DNA from: DASTQL01 sp035761805
GTDB taxonomy: Bacteria; Actinomycetota; Actinomycetes; Jiangellales; Jiangellaceae
Assembly (NCBI GenBank): GCA_035761805.1
Contig: DASTQL010000191.1
Span: 1 to 43,530 of the forward strand
Direction of reading: 5' to 3'
DNA: 43,530 nt
The notes below the pieces were generated by a model, which ran no database searches, was not told the DNA's origin, and worked only from the letters and a program-made list of their open reading frames with translations. The stretch's first letter is position 1, and each line of letters opens with the position of its first letter. This document shows positions 1 to 7,866 of the stretch, piece after piece. A program made the position numbers and the translations under genes.

Positions 1-69
1 GCGCGTCGCCCGGTCGTCGCTGTAGACGAGGACCCTCATCCTCCGCTCGTCGGCGGCTGGCGTGCTCAT
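1..69 (-). CDS. Response-regulator-like protein, N-terminal fragment
   Basis: Only the first 23 codons lie in the window, reading leftward from an ATG at 69; an alternative ATG is at 39. The second start gives MRVLVYSDDRATR, which resembles the beta-1 strand and acidic pocket of a receiver domain. A response-regulator-like protein beginning this way is, from memory, commonly encoded next to ctaE in actinobacteria. It is divergent from ctaE. With the rest of the gene missing, function cannot be judged beyond this resemblance. Confidence 0.55.
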   Translation of the reverse strand, partial: MSTPAADERRMRVLVYSDDRATR

Positions 70-172
70 CGGCGTCCTCTACGGTCACAACGGGCGATCA
101 GGCGCTTCCGGGGTGGATCGTAGCGGGGCCCTTCCGACGTCCGGCTGCAGCATCTCCCACCGATGCGGGGCG

Positions 173-331
173 TCACCCCGGGTTGCCGGGGTGCCCCTGC
201 CGTCCGTACGGGAGGGGCGGGTCGGGGTCGTAGGCGCCCGGGTTGCCGGGGTGCCGCGGCCGGATCATCGGGATCCGGGACTCCGGGTCGGTGTGGTCGC
301 GGTCGGCGACGGTGTGCGGTCGAGCCTGCAT
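173..331 (-). CDS. Putative small proline-rich protein (52 aa)
   Basis: A 52-codon ORF starts at an ATG with a convincing AGGAG ribosome-binding sequence about six bases upstream. The product is hydrophilic and rich in Pro, Asp, Arg and His, has no membrane segment, and ends in a duplicated HPGNPG motif (residues 28-33 and 47-52). The duplication comes from a 19-bp direct repeat in the DNA (177-195 and 237-255). It lies on the same strand as the left-edge gene, about 100 bases upstream of it. I recognise no family; it could be a real small gene or chance coding. Codon-position GC and conservation were not tested. Confidence 0.35.
   Translation of the reverse strand: MQARPHTVADRDHTDPESRIPMIRPRHPGNPGAYDPDPPLPYGRQGHPGNPG
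177..255. repeat. 19-bp direct repeat, two copies 60 bp apart
   Basis: The sequence CCCGGGTTGCCGGGGTGCC occurs at 177-195 and again, identically, at 237-255. On the minus strand both copies encode the HPGNPG peptide of the small ORF at 173-331, in the same frame, so the repeat may be a coding duplication. Confidence 0.85.
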
Positions 332-491
332 GGTGCTCTCCTCGGGTGCACGGTGGACGGACTCCCGCTCAGTCGCGCCGCCCCCGCTCGCGTTACGGCG
401 GACACGGACTTCACCTTCCGGGCTCGTCGCGGACGCAACACGCCCGGGTATCGGTTTGCAGGGTGGGGGTGTGGTCGCCGGTGCCGCCCGG

Positions 492-497
492 CATACT
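492..497 (+). promoter_or_regulatory. Candidate -10 element of ctaE (leaderless transcript)
   Basis: CATACT (xAxxxT type) ends seven bases before the GTG start of ctaE and no Shine-Dalgarno-like sequence lies between. This spacing would place transcription initiation at or next to the start codon. No clear -35 is seen. Inference from spacing only. Confidence 0.4.
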
Positions 498-504
498 GAC
501 GCCC

Positions 505-1140
505 GTGGCCACGGCAACCGCAGTAGAGACGGGACCCGCGCCCTACCCGGAGCGGCCGAACCTGGTGTCGGTGGGCACCATCGTGTGGCTGTCCAGCGAG
601 CTCATGTTCTTCGCGGCGCTCTTCGCGATCTACTTCACGCTCAAGGCGGTATCGCCCTCACTGTGGGAGACCCAGCCGCAGCTGTTCAACATGCCGTTCG
701 CCACGGCCAACACCACGATCCTGGTGTTGTCCTCGGTCACCTGCCAGATCGGCGTCCTCAAGGCCGAGCGCGGGCAGGTCGGGCGGCTCGGGGGCATCCT
801 CGACGTGCGCCGCTGGGGCCTGCGTGAGTGGTTCGTCCTCACCTACGTCATGGGCGCGGTCTTCGTCTCCGGGCAGATCTTCGAGTACGCCGAGCTGTGG
901 CACGAGGGCATGACCATCTCGAGTGACCCCTACGGCTCGATCTTCTACCTGGCGACCGGTTTCCACGGCCTGCACGTCACCGGCGGCCTCATCGCCTTCC
1001 TGCTGGTGCTGGGCCGGACCTTCGTCACCAGGCGCTTCACGCACGAACAGGCCACCAGCGCGATCGTCGTCTCGTACTACTGGCACTTCGTCGACGTCGT
1101 GTGGATCGCGCTCTTCTTCTCCATCTACGTGATCCAGTGA
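505..1140 (+). CDS. ctaE: Cytochrome c oxidase subunit III
   Basis: Membrane subunit of the aa3-type cytochrome c oxidase, the terminal enzyme of the actinobacterial bcc-aa3 supercomplex. The 211-aa product has five hydrophobic helices, as in the short actinobacterial CtaE proteins. It carries the family signatures SSELMFFAALFAIYF near the N-terminus, ATGFHGLHVTGG in the fourth helix and YYWHFVDVVW in the last. The frame is open far upstream, but homology-like sequence starts just after the GTG at 505, so I use that start; it has no visible ribosome-binding site and may be leaderless. qcrC follows 22 bases downstream, so ctaE and qcrCAB are probably one transcript. Confidence 0.95.
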   Translation: MATATAVETGPAPYPERPNLVSVGTIVWLSSELMFFAALFAIYFTLKAVSPSLWETQPQLFNMPFATANTTILVLSSVTCQIGVLKAERGQVGRLGGILDVRRWGLREWFVLTYVMGAVFVSGQIFEYAELWHEGMTISSDPYGSIFYLATGFHGLHVTGGLIAFLLVLGRTFVTRRFTHEQATSAIVVSYYWHFVDVVWIALFFSIYVIQ

Positions 1141-1162
1141 CCCATCCACCACGAGGAGCGAC

Positions 1163-1966
1163 GTGACCAGCCTCTCCGCCCGGCGCCGTCACCCGATGGC
1201 CCCCGTGGCCGTCATGCTGCTGGCCCTCCTCGTGCTCGGAGTCGTCTACGCCGCCTTCGCCCCCACCAGCCGCGCACAGGACGAGTCGCAGTCCGCCGAG
1301 CTGGTCGAGGAGGGCAAGAGGCTCTTCGCGATCGGGTGCGCCTCGTGCCACGGGCTGGGCGGCGAGGGGCAGGTCCGCTCCACCGGCGAGGTGCTCGGGC
1401 CGTCACTCGTCGGCGTCGGCGCAGCCGCCGCCAACTTCCAGGTCGGCACCGGGCGGATGCCGATGTCGGCCCCGGGCGCGCAGGCCCCCCGCAAGGAGGT
1501 CCAGTACACCGACGAGCAGGTCGACGCCCTGGCGGCGTACGTCGGGTCGCTGGCCCCCGGACCGCCGGTTCCCACCCCCGACCAGTACGACCCGGAGCAG
1601 GGCGACGCCTCCCACGGCGGCGTCCTCTACCGCACCAACTGCGCCTCGTGCCACAACACGACCGGGCAGGGAGGAGCCCTCACGTACGGGAAGTACGCGC
1701 CCGCGCTCACCGACGTCGAACCCATCCACATGTACCAGGCCATGATCACCGGGCCGCAGTCGATGCCGGTCTTCAACGACCAGGTGCTCACCTCGGAGGA
1801 CAAGCGCGACATCATCGCCTACGTCCAGACGGTCCAGGAGGCACCCAACCCCGGTGGGCTCGGCATCGGCCGGATCGGGCCGGTGAGCGAGGGGCTCTGG
1901 GCGTGGATCATCGGGATCGGCGGGCTGATCGGCGCGGCGGTCTGGATCGGCACCAAGGCGTCGTGA
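1163..1966 (+). CDS. qcrC: Menaquinol-cytochrome c reductase diheme cytochrome c subunit
   Basis: Membrane-anchored diheme cytochrome c that replaces both cytochrome c1 and soluble cytochrome c in actinobacteria, carrying electrons from the Rieske centre to the CuA site of CtaC. The 267-aa protein has an N-terminal signal/anchor helix (residues ~12-32), two CASCH heme c motifs (residues 59-63 and 160-164), and a C-terminal transmembrane helix (~247-264). It starts at a GTG preceded by GAGGAGCGAC. It lies between ctaE and qcrA in the conserved order. Length and layout are normal for the family. Confidence 0.97.
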   Translation: MTSLSARRRHPMAPVAVMLLALLVLGVVYAAFAPTSRAQDESQSAELVEEGKRLFAIGCASCHGLGGEGQVRSTGEVLGPSLVGVGAAAANFQVGTGRMPMSAPGAQAPRKEVQYTDEQVDALAAYVGSLAPGPPVPTPDQYDPEQGDASHGGVLYRTNCASCHNTTGQGGALTYGKYAPALTDVEPIHMYQAMITGPQSMPVFNDQVLTSEDKRDIIAYVQTVQEAPNPGGLGIGRIGPVSEGLWAWIIGIGGLIGAAVWIGTKAS

Positions 1967-2075
1967 GCGAGGTCGCGCGGGCCGTCGGCGTGGGTTGGCG
2001 CGCCCTGGTGGCTGCGGGACCGGCCGTTTCTTGTCATGCTCGAGTGACCGGGTGACCAGGAGAGAGAGCGGAGAC

Positions 2076-3095
2076 ATGGCCAGCGACACCTCTCGCGAGA
2101 TCGAGCGGCTCGGCGTCCACGCCGCCGACCCGGTCCCCGACCCCGGTCTGCCGCCCCACATCGACCGCGTCACCGACACCGACCCCGTCGCCGCCAAGCG
2201 CGCCGAGCGGCAGGTCGCGACGATGTTCGGCCTCGCCTCGATCCTCGTCCTCGTCGCCACCGTCGCCGTCATCGTGCTGCCGATCGACACCATCGGGGAG
2301 GTCCAGCGGTCCAACCTGGTCATCGGCCTCGGGCTGGGCGGAGCGCTGTTCCTGATCGGGGCTGGAGCGATCCACTGGGCCAAGAAGCTCATGCCCGACG
2401 TCGAGATCGTCGAGCAGCGCAAGAAGCACGGCGACCCCGCCATCACCGCCGGTGCCCGCGGGGCCTGGGACATCGGGCTGGAGGAGAGCGGCTTCACCCA
2501 GCGCCCGCTGGTCCGACGCTCGCTGCTGGGCGCGCTGCTGCTGCTGCCGATCCCCGCCGTGGTGCTGCTGCGGGACCTCGGCCCCCTGCCGGGCGCTTAC
2601 CACGCCAGCACCATCTGGGACGAGGGCGTCCGCGTGCTCACCGACTACACCTTCACCCCCATCCGGCCCGCGGACCTCGAGATCGGCCAGCTGGTCAACG
2701 CGATGCCGGCGACGTACGAGGAGATCCCGCACGAGGAGCACGCCGAACGGCTGGCCGCCCGGGCGATGTCCGCGATCATCGTCGTACGGATGGAACCCCA
2801 GGAGATCGTCCCGTTCCCCGGCAGGGAGAACTGGGACGTCGACGGGATCCTGGCGTACTCCAAGATCTGCACCCACGTCGGGTGCCCGATCAGCCTCTAC
2901 GAGCAGCAGACCCACAACCTGCTCTGCCCGTGCCACCAGTCGACCTTCAACCTCGCCGACCACGGGCGGGTCATCTTCGGCCCCGCCAACCGGCCGCTGC
3001 CACAACTCGCGCTGGCGATCGACGACGAGGGATACTTGGTAGCGCAGGGTGACTTCACGGAGTCGATCGGCCCGAGCTACTGGGAGCGCGGATGA
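2076..3095 (+). CDS. qcrA: Menaquinol-cytochrome c reductase Rieske iron-sulfur subunit
   Basis: Rieske 2Fe-2S subunit of the bcc complex. The 339-aa product has a ~55-residue N-terminal cytoplasmic extension, three transmembrane helices in the first half (an actinobacterial trait; most Rieske proteins have one), then the cluster-binding domain with C265-T-H267-V-G-C270 and C284-P-C286-H287. These supply the two Cys and two His ligands plus the disulfide cysteines. The ATG at 2076 is preferred over upstream in-frame starts because AGGAGAGAGAG lies just before it. The stop overlaps the qcrB start (ATGA), implying translational coupling. Confidence 0.96.
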   Translation: MASDTSREIERLGVHAADPVPDPGLPPHIDRVTDTDPVAAKRAERQVATMFGLASILVLVATVAVIVLPIDTIGEVQRSNLVIGLGLGGALFLIGAGAIHWAKKLMPDVEIVEQRKKHGDPAITAGARGAWDIGLEESGFTQRPLVRRSLLGALLLLPIPAVVLLRDLGPLPGAYHASTIWDEGVRVLTDYTFTPIRPADLEIGQLVNAMPATYEEIPHEEHAERLAARAMSAIIVVRMEPQEIVPFPGRENWDVDGILAYSKICTHVGCPISLYEQQTHNLLCPCHQSTFNLADHGRVIFGPANRPLPQLALAIDDEGYLVAQGDFTESIGPSYWERG

Positions 3096-4759
3096 GCCAG
3101 ATCACCAAGGCGGGAGGGGCGGTCGCCACCTGGACGGACGAGCGGATCTCGACCAACACCTGGCTCAAGAAGAACCTGCGCAAGGTCTTCCCGGACCACT
3201 GGTCCTTCATGCTGGGCGAGATCGCCCTCTGGAGCTTCATCGTCATCCTGCTGTCCGGCATCTTCCTCACCCTGTGGTTCAAGCCCTCGATGGCCCCGGT
3301 GATCTACGACGGAGCCTGGGTGCCGCTGCGCGGCATCGAGATGTCCGAGGCCTACGCGTCGACGATCGAGCTCTCCTTCGACGTACGCGGCGGCCTGCTC
3401 ATGCGGCAGATCCACCACTGGGCCGCCCTGCTCTTCGTCGCGGCGATGACGGTGCACATGTTCCGGATCTTCTTCACCGGAGCCTTTCGCAAGCCGCGCG
3501 AGATCAACTGGGTCATCGGCGGCACCCTGCTGATCCTGGGCCTGCTAGCAGGCTTCACCGGCTACTCGCTCCCCGACGACCTGCTCTCCGGCACCGGCCT
3601 GCGGATCATCGAGGGCATCCTGCTGTCGATCCCGGTCCTCGGCACCTACCTGACCTTCTGGATCTTCGGCGGACCGTACCCGGGCGATGACATCATCGCC
3701 CGGCTCTTCATCACCCACGTGCTGCTGGTCCCGGGCCTGATCCTGGCCGCGATCACGATCCACATGATCCTCATCTGGTACCAGAAGCACACCCAGTGGG
3801 CGGGGCCCGGTCGGACGAACGACAACGTCGTCGGCTACCCCTTCTTCCCGGTGTACGTCGCCAAGACCAGCGGGTTCTTCTTCATCGTCTTCGGGGTCAT
3901 CACGCTGATGGCGGCCACCATCCAGATCAACCCGGTCTGGATGTGGGGTCCCTACGACCCGTCGCAGGTCACGGCTGGCACCCAGCCCGACTGGTACATC
4001 GGCTGGCTCGACGGGGCGCTACGGGTGATGCCGGGGTGGGAGACGACCCTGTTCGGCTTCACGCTGAGCTGGAACGTGCTGATCCCAGCCGTGATCATCC
4101 CGGGGATCCTGACGACAGCGCTGATCGCCTATCCGTGGATCGAGCAGTTCGTCACCGGGGACAAGCGCGAGCACCACATCCTCGACCGCCCGCGCAACAT
4201 GCCGGTCCGCACGGGCATCGGCGTCATGGCGATCATCTTCTACGGGCTGCTCTGGCTGTCGGGCGGCAACGACTTCGTGGCCACGATCTTCGAGATCCCG
4301 GTCAACTGGATCACGCGCTTCATGCAGGTGGCGACGATCGTGCTGCCGCCGCTCTTCTTCTGGATCACCGTGCGGATCTGCCTGGGCCTGCAGCGGCGCG
4401 ACCGCGAGAAGATCCTGCACGGCTCGGAGTCCGGCGTCGTCAAGATGCTGCCGCACGGCGAATTCATCGAGGTGCACGCTCCGGTGTCGGCGGAGACCGC
4501 CTGGTCGCTGTCGGCGCACGAGCGCCAGACCCCGATGGAGCTCGGCCCCGACACCGACGAGAACGGCATCCCCGCCCCTCACCGCCGCAAGGACAAGGTC
4601 CGGGCCAAGCTGTCGAAGTTCTACTTCGGCAGCATCGTCCAGAAGCCCACCCCCGAGGAGTACGAGTCCGCGCACCGGCACGCCGAGCACGAGGAGGCCG
4701 AGATCGAGGCGGCGGGGGCCGAGGAGACGCGGGCGGAGCTGCCGAGCGGGCAGCAGTAG
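3092..4759 (+). CDS. qcrB: Menaquinol-cytochrome c reductase cytochrome b subunit
   Basis: Transmembrane diheme b subunit that oxidises menaquinol. The 555-aa protein shows the heme-ligand histidines on two helices (HH108-109 and H122; H209 and H224) and a PDWY motif at the quinol-oxidation site, where many homologues have PEWY. The last ~120 residues are a hydrophilic, charged cytoplasmic tail typical of actinobacterial QcrB. It starts in a 4-base overlap with qcrA. It is the last gene of the ctaE-qcrCAB run; a palindrome seven bases after the stop may end the transcript. Confidence 0.96.
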   Translation: MSQITKAGGAVATWTDERISTNTWLKKNLRKVFPDHWSFMLGEIALWSFIVILLSGIFLTLWFKPSMAPVIYDGAWVPLRGIEMSEAYASTIELSFDVRGGLLMRQIHHWAALLFVAAMTVHMFRIFFTGAFRKPREINWVIGGTLLILGLLAGFTGYSLPDDLLSGTGLRIIEGILLSIPVLGTYLTFWIFGGPYPGDDIIARLFITHVLLVPGLILAAITIHMILIWYQKHTQWAGPGRTNDNVVGYPFFPVYVAKTSGFFFIVFGVITLMAATIQINPVWMWGPYDPSQVTAGTQPDWYIGWLDGALRVMPGWETTLFGFTLSWNVLIPAVIIPGILTTALIAYPWIEQFVTGDKREHHILDRPRNMPVRTGIGVMAIIFYGLLWLSGGNDFVATIFEIPVNWITRFMQVATIVLPPLFFWITVRICLGLQRRDREKILHGSESGVVKMLPHGEFIEVHAPVSAETAWSLSAHERQTPMELGPDTDENGIPAPHRRKDKVRAKLSKFYFGSIVQKPTPEEYESAHRHAEHEEAEIEAAGAEETRAELPSGQQ

Positions 4760-4765
4760 GAGGCG

Positions 4766-4784
4766 TGGGCATGTCACATGCCCA
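4766..4784. terminator. Palindrome just after qcrB, possible terminator
   Basis: TGGGCATGT-C-ACATGCCCA is a perfect 9-bp inverted repeat with one central base, starting seven bases after the qcrB stop. No T-run follows, as is usual in this kind of genome. It could be a weak terminator/RNA stabiliser or a protein-binding site. Confidence 0.45.
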
Positions 4785-4867
4785 AGTCAGTGGGTGCCGA
4801 GCCCAGTGTCGGGGCCCGTGGCCGGGTCGGGAGCGCGGTGAGCCGGAGGTGCCGGGACCCCAACCGG

Positions 4868-5120
4868 CACGGTGATCTTGTCAGGTCGCTTGGCCTCCCC
4901 GGCAACATGATCGCCGTGCGGCCCACGTGGCGCAGCGCGGGATGGGAGCGCCGCTGCCCAGTCGCTGCGTGCCCGCCCCATGATCACCGTGTGGCTGAGA
5001 TCGCGGAACCCGGGACGGATTCGACACGGTGATCTCGCCCGGTCGCCAGCCGGCCGCGACAAGATCACCGTGAGGCCCGGGTCGCGGTGCGCGGGAGATG
5101 CGCGACACGGTGATCTTGCC
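4868..5120. repeat. Cluster of six REP-like elements in alternating orientation
   Basis: A ~15-nt motif, CACGGTGATCTTGTC or close variants, occurs six times: plus at 4868-4882, minus at 4902-4918, minus at 4978-4991, plus at 5025-5039, minus at 5058-5072 and plus at 5106-5120. The first and fifth copies are exact reverse complements; others differ at one to three positions. Adjacent opposite copies can pair into stem-loops, the structure of BIME-type REP clusters. The cluster fills the ~400 bases between qcrB and the gene remnant at 5159-5527, and I saw no further copy elsewhere in the window. I see no real gene in this stretch. Confidence 0.75.
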
Positions 5121-5158
5121 GGCCGAGAGTCGCCGGGGTCGTCACACGGACCGACAGG

Positions 5159-5527
5159 ACACCCGTACGGGAGGTCGCTGGGCAGGTCGGGATCGTCGTC
5201 AGGCGTCGGGGTGCGGAGCCGCTGCTGCGCGAGCACGTCAGGGGCACCCGACAACACCAGGAAGTGCGGCGTCAGCGCGCTCGCCGCCGCATCAACCGCC
5301 TCCTTCGCGGCGAACGCATCACCAGGGTCGGACACCGCAGTGCCGCCGAGGGGCCGCATCGACCGGCCGTAGTCGATCACGAGCACGCGGCTGGACAGGC
5401 CGCGCGCCCGATCGGATGCCGACAGGTCCCGGAGCGCGGCGCGGACCTTCTGGTAGCCGCCGCTGCCGTACTTCGCCCGCAGGGCAGGCCGGTTGAGGAC
5501 CACCGGCTCGTCGGCGTGCCGGGCCAT
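5159..5527 (-). pseudogene. Truncated remnant of a large conserved protein (possibly C25/CHAT-like)
   Basis: From an ATG at 5527 the minus strand encodes ~123 residues of ordinary-looking protein, including NRPALRAKYG, LVIDYGRSMRPLGG, LVLSGAPDVL and PSDLPYGC. The motif GAPDVL...LPY resembles, from memory, the start of large bacterial proteins with gingipain/caspase-like (C25 or CHAT) folds, where the sequence continues for several hundred residues. Here, right after LPYGC, the frame runs into the REP-like cluster and becomes low-complexity sequence until a stop at 4787. I therefore treat it as a 3'-truncated remnant. Family assignment is tentative; truncation at the repeat is what the sequence shows. 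Confidence 0.5.
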
Positions 5528-5684
5528 CTCGCCCTCCCCAGGCGGGCCCGCAACCGGTCCGTTCCCGGCGCGCCACCTCGCCGCGCCCGCCCGCTACGCC
5601 TCCCCCCGGACCGGCATGCTCTATGGTGTCGGCTGCGCGTCGGGCTCCAGCATGGCGCGTGGACGATCCCGATCCTGGAGCAGG

Positions 5685-6584
5685 ATGCCTCGACAGCGCG
5701 AACTCTCCGAGCGGACGAGCCACCCGCGCCCCGGCACGCACCGCCGACGGCGCGGAGCGAGGCGACGGCCCGTCCGGCGGCGATTCGGACGACCCGAGGC
5801 GCTCGCCCTGCTTGCCGGTCTGACGATCGCGGGAGCCGGCTACCTCACCGCCAACGCCATCCTCGACCCCGGCGGGGACGACGTCACCGTGCAGATGGAC
5901 CCCGTCGAGGAGCCCTCGGCGGACGCCCGGGACGTCCTCGACCGGCTCCCGGCTTCGGCGTCACGGGGCGTCCAGCGGCCGACCGCATCGCCCACGCAGA
6001 CCCCGACGCGCCCCACAGCCACGCCGACCGGCCCGACCACCACGGCGACGCCCGAGAACACCCCATCGGCCGTCCCGAGCCCCGAGCCGGCGGCGCCGGA
6101 GCCCGAACCCGAGCCGGAACCACCCGAGCCCGATCCCGCGCCGCCACCGCGGCCGAGTCCGTCCCCTCCGCCGAGCACGACCGCGTCGGCACCCTCCTCC
6201 GGTGCCTCGGCCGCCGAGGCGGCTGTCGTCGACATCGTGAACGAGGAGCGGGCCCGCGCCGGGTGTCCCTCCGTACGGGGGGAGGCCGCGCTCCACGAGC
6301 TGGCCAGGGGGCACAGTGCCGACATGGCCGCGCGCGGCTACTTCGACCACACCGACCCCGACGGGCGGACCCCGTGGGACCGGGCCGAGGCAGCGGGCAT
6401 CTCCGGGGTCGGCGGGGAGAACATCGCCATGGGTGCCCCCGACGCCCGGTCGGTCATGGACATGTGGATGGACAGCCCCGGCCACCGAGCCAACATCCTG
6501 AACTGCGACTTCACCCGGATCGGCGTCGGCATGCACGCCGGTTCGGGCGGCGGTCCCTGGTGGACGCAGGTCTTCGGTTACTGA
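5685..6584 (+). CDS. Membrane-anchored CAP (SCP/PR1) domain protein
   Basis: Probable cell-surface protein of 299 aa. A basic N-terminus (residues 1-36) precedes one hydrophobic segment (~41-62), then a long Pro/Thr/Glu-rich linker (~100-190) that probably spans the cell wall, then a C-terminal CAP domain. CAP signatures visible are IVNEERARAG, LARGHSADMAARGYFDHT, GENIAMG, and WMDSPGHRANILNCDFTRIGVG. The His/Glu pocket residues are present. CAP proteins are extracellular, with varied roles (lipid binding, proteolysis); the bacterial role is mostly unknown. The ATG at 5685 has GGAG four bases upstream; earlier in-frame starts give low-quality sequence. It is divergent from the remnant at 5159-5527. 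Confidence 0.8.
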   Translation: MPRQRELSERTSHPRPGTHRRRRGARRRPVRRRFGRPEALALLAGLTIAGAGYLTANAILDPGGDDVTVQMDPVEEPSADARDVLDRLPASASRGVQRPTASPTQTPTRPTATPTGPTTTATPENTPSAVPSPEPAAPEPEPEPEPPEPDPAPPPRPSPSPPPSTTASAPSSGASAAEAAVVDIVNEERARAGCPSVRGEAALHELARGHSADMAARGYFDHTDPDGRTPWDRAEAAGISGVGGENIAMGAPDARSVMDMWMDSPGHRANILNCDFTRIGVGMHAGSGGGPWWTQVFGY

Positions 6585-6673
6585 TGTGATCCGCGGACCG
6601 GTCGCGGTCGTCCCGGTCGACGCACGCCCGGCGCCGTGGACGGAATCCGCGTCCCCACTCCCGCCGGAGCCCG

Positions 6674-6679
6674 CACGAT
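6674..6679 (+). promoter_or_regulatory. Candidate -10 of the mgtE-like gene (leaderless)
   Basis: CACGAT ends exactly six bases before the GTG start at 6686, with no Shine-Dalgarno sequence between. The same arrangement recurs before 20755, 26001 and 43278. Confidence 0.4.
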
Positions 6680-6685
6680 GGCACC

Positions 6686-7696
6686 GTGACCGCCGTGCCC
6701 CAGCTGCTGCCACTTGCCGCGACCCCGCTCCTGCCCGGTTCGATCGAGCAGTACGTCGCCACCGACGTCCCGGTGTGCGGCCCCGACGATCAGGCTGCTG
6801 ACGTCCGGGCCGCCCTGGTCGGGCGTCGGTACCAATCGGTGGACGACGTCGCGGTCTGCGAGGACCGTCCCGATCGGCCCCACCGGCTGTCGGGCCTGGT
6901 GCCCGTCGAGACGCTGCTCGCGGCCGACGCCGGGACCCCCGTACGTGACCTCATGGACGCCGACCCGCCGGTGGTCGCCCCGGGTCTCGACCAGGAGATG
7001 GCGGCCTGGAAGGCGGTCAGGCGCGGGGAGTCCAGCCTGGCGGTCGTCGACGCGGAGGGACGGTTCCGCGGCCTGGTGCCGCCGGCACGGCTGCTCGGCG
7101 TGCTGCTCAGAGAGCACGACGAGGACCTCGCACGGCTGGGCGGTTACCTGGCGTCCACCGACTCCGCGCGCCACGCCACCGACGAACCGCTCGGCCCGCG
7201 GCTCTGGCACCGCCTGCCCTGGCTGCTCCTCGGCCTGCTCGGCTCGGCGGTCGCCGCCTGGGTCGTCCGCGGCTTCGAGGAGGAGATCGCGGCCGACGTG
7301 AGGCTGGCGTTCTTCGTCCCCGGGGTCGTCTACATGGCCGATGCCGTCGGCACGCAGACGGAGGCCCTGGTCATCCGCGGCCTGTCGGTCGGCGTATCGA
7401 TCCGCCGCGTCTTCCGTCTCGAGGTCCTCACCGGCCTCGTCGTCGGCCTGCTGATCGGTGGCGCCACCTTCCCGGCGATCTGGTGGGCCCTCGGGTCGGT
7501 CGAGCTTGCCCTGGCCGTTTCACTCGCGCTGTTCGCCGCCTGCAGCGTCGCGACCCTGGTGGCCATGTCGCTGCCCTGGCTCCTGTCGCGCGCCGGCAAG
7601 GATCCGGCCTTCGGGAGCGGACCGCTCGCCACCGTGCTGCAAGACCTGCTGTCGCTGCTCATCTACTTCGCGATCGCCGTCCCGCTCGTGTCCTGA
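6686..7696 (+). CDS. MgtE-type magnesium/divalent cation transporter, short form
   Basis: Predicted inner-membrane Mg2+ channel/transporter of 336 aa. The first ~155 residues look like a pair of CBS domains (two repeats, the second containing SSLAVVDAEGRFRGLVP); the rest has about five transmembrane helices. The signatures VVYMADAVGTQTEALVIRG and DPAFGSGPLATVLQDLLS match the MgtE pore motifs, though the usual GNAGTQ reads ADAVGTQ. The N-terminal superhelical MgtE_N domain of classical 450-aa MgtE, which takes part in Mg2+ gating, is absent. Substrate is inferred from the family. It stands alone between the CAP gene and the NRPS cluster. Confidence 0.82.
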   Translation: MTAVPQLLPLAATPLLPGSIEQYVATDVPVCGPDDQAADVRAALVGRRYQSVDDVAVCEDRPDRPHRLSGLVPVETLLAADAGTPVRDLMDADPPVVAPGLDQEMAAWKAVRRGESSLAVVDAEGRFRGLVPPARLLGVLLREHDEDLARLGGYLASTDSARHATDEPLGPRLWHRLPWLLLGLLGSAVAAWVVRGFEEEIAADVRLAFFVPGVVYMADAVGTQTEALVIRGLSVGVSIRRVFRLEVLTGLVVGLLIGGATFPAIWWALGSVELALAVSLALFAACSVATLVAMSLPWLLSRAGKDPAFGSGPLATVLQDLLSLLIYFAIAVPLVS

Positions 7697-7866
7697 CCCC
7701 GCACATCGACGATCGGCCGCCTCGCCTGTGCGGTGCCCCAGTCCCTGACCCCGCCCCGAACGGGGCTATGCCATCACCCGCCAAAGGGGATTTAGCGGCT
7801 GGTAACCGGGGTAAGACGGCTGTTGTCCGTCGGGGGGCAAACGGGGAGACGCGCGAAAGGGCGGAC
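7697..7866. other. Leader region of the NRPS cluster
   Basis: The 170 bases between the mgtE-like gene and the first NRPS contain a CCGCACA/TGTGCGG inverted repeat (7700-7734), which could end the mgtE transcript, and a GCCCCGAACGGGGC palindrome (7753-7766). Promoter elements of the cluster must lie here, but no convincing -10/-35 pair stands out. Confidence 0.4.

Noticed and set aside
4868..5120. CRISPR array
   Set aside because: The repeats alternate in orientation and have irregular spacing, unlike a CRISPR array; no cas genes are present.
4787..5527. A full 246-aa minus-strand gene over the REP-like cluster
   Set aside because: Only the first ~123 residues look like protein; the remainder is repeat-derived Arg/Pro/Gly sequence.
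7801..7817. GTAAC-n6-AAGAC upstream of the NRPS cluster as a nitrogen-regulator (GlnR-like) box
   Set aside because: Only a partial match to the remembered consensus, and such short patterns arise easily by chance in a leader with other G-rich repeats.
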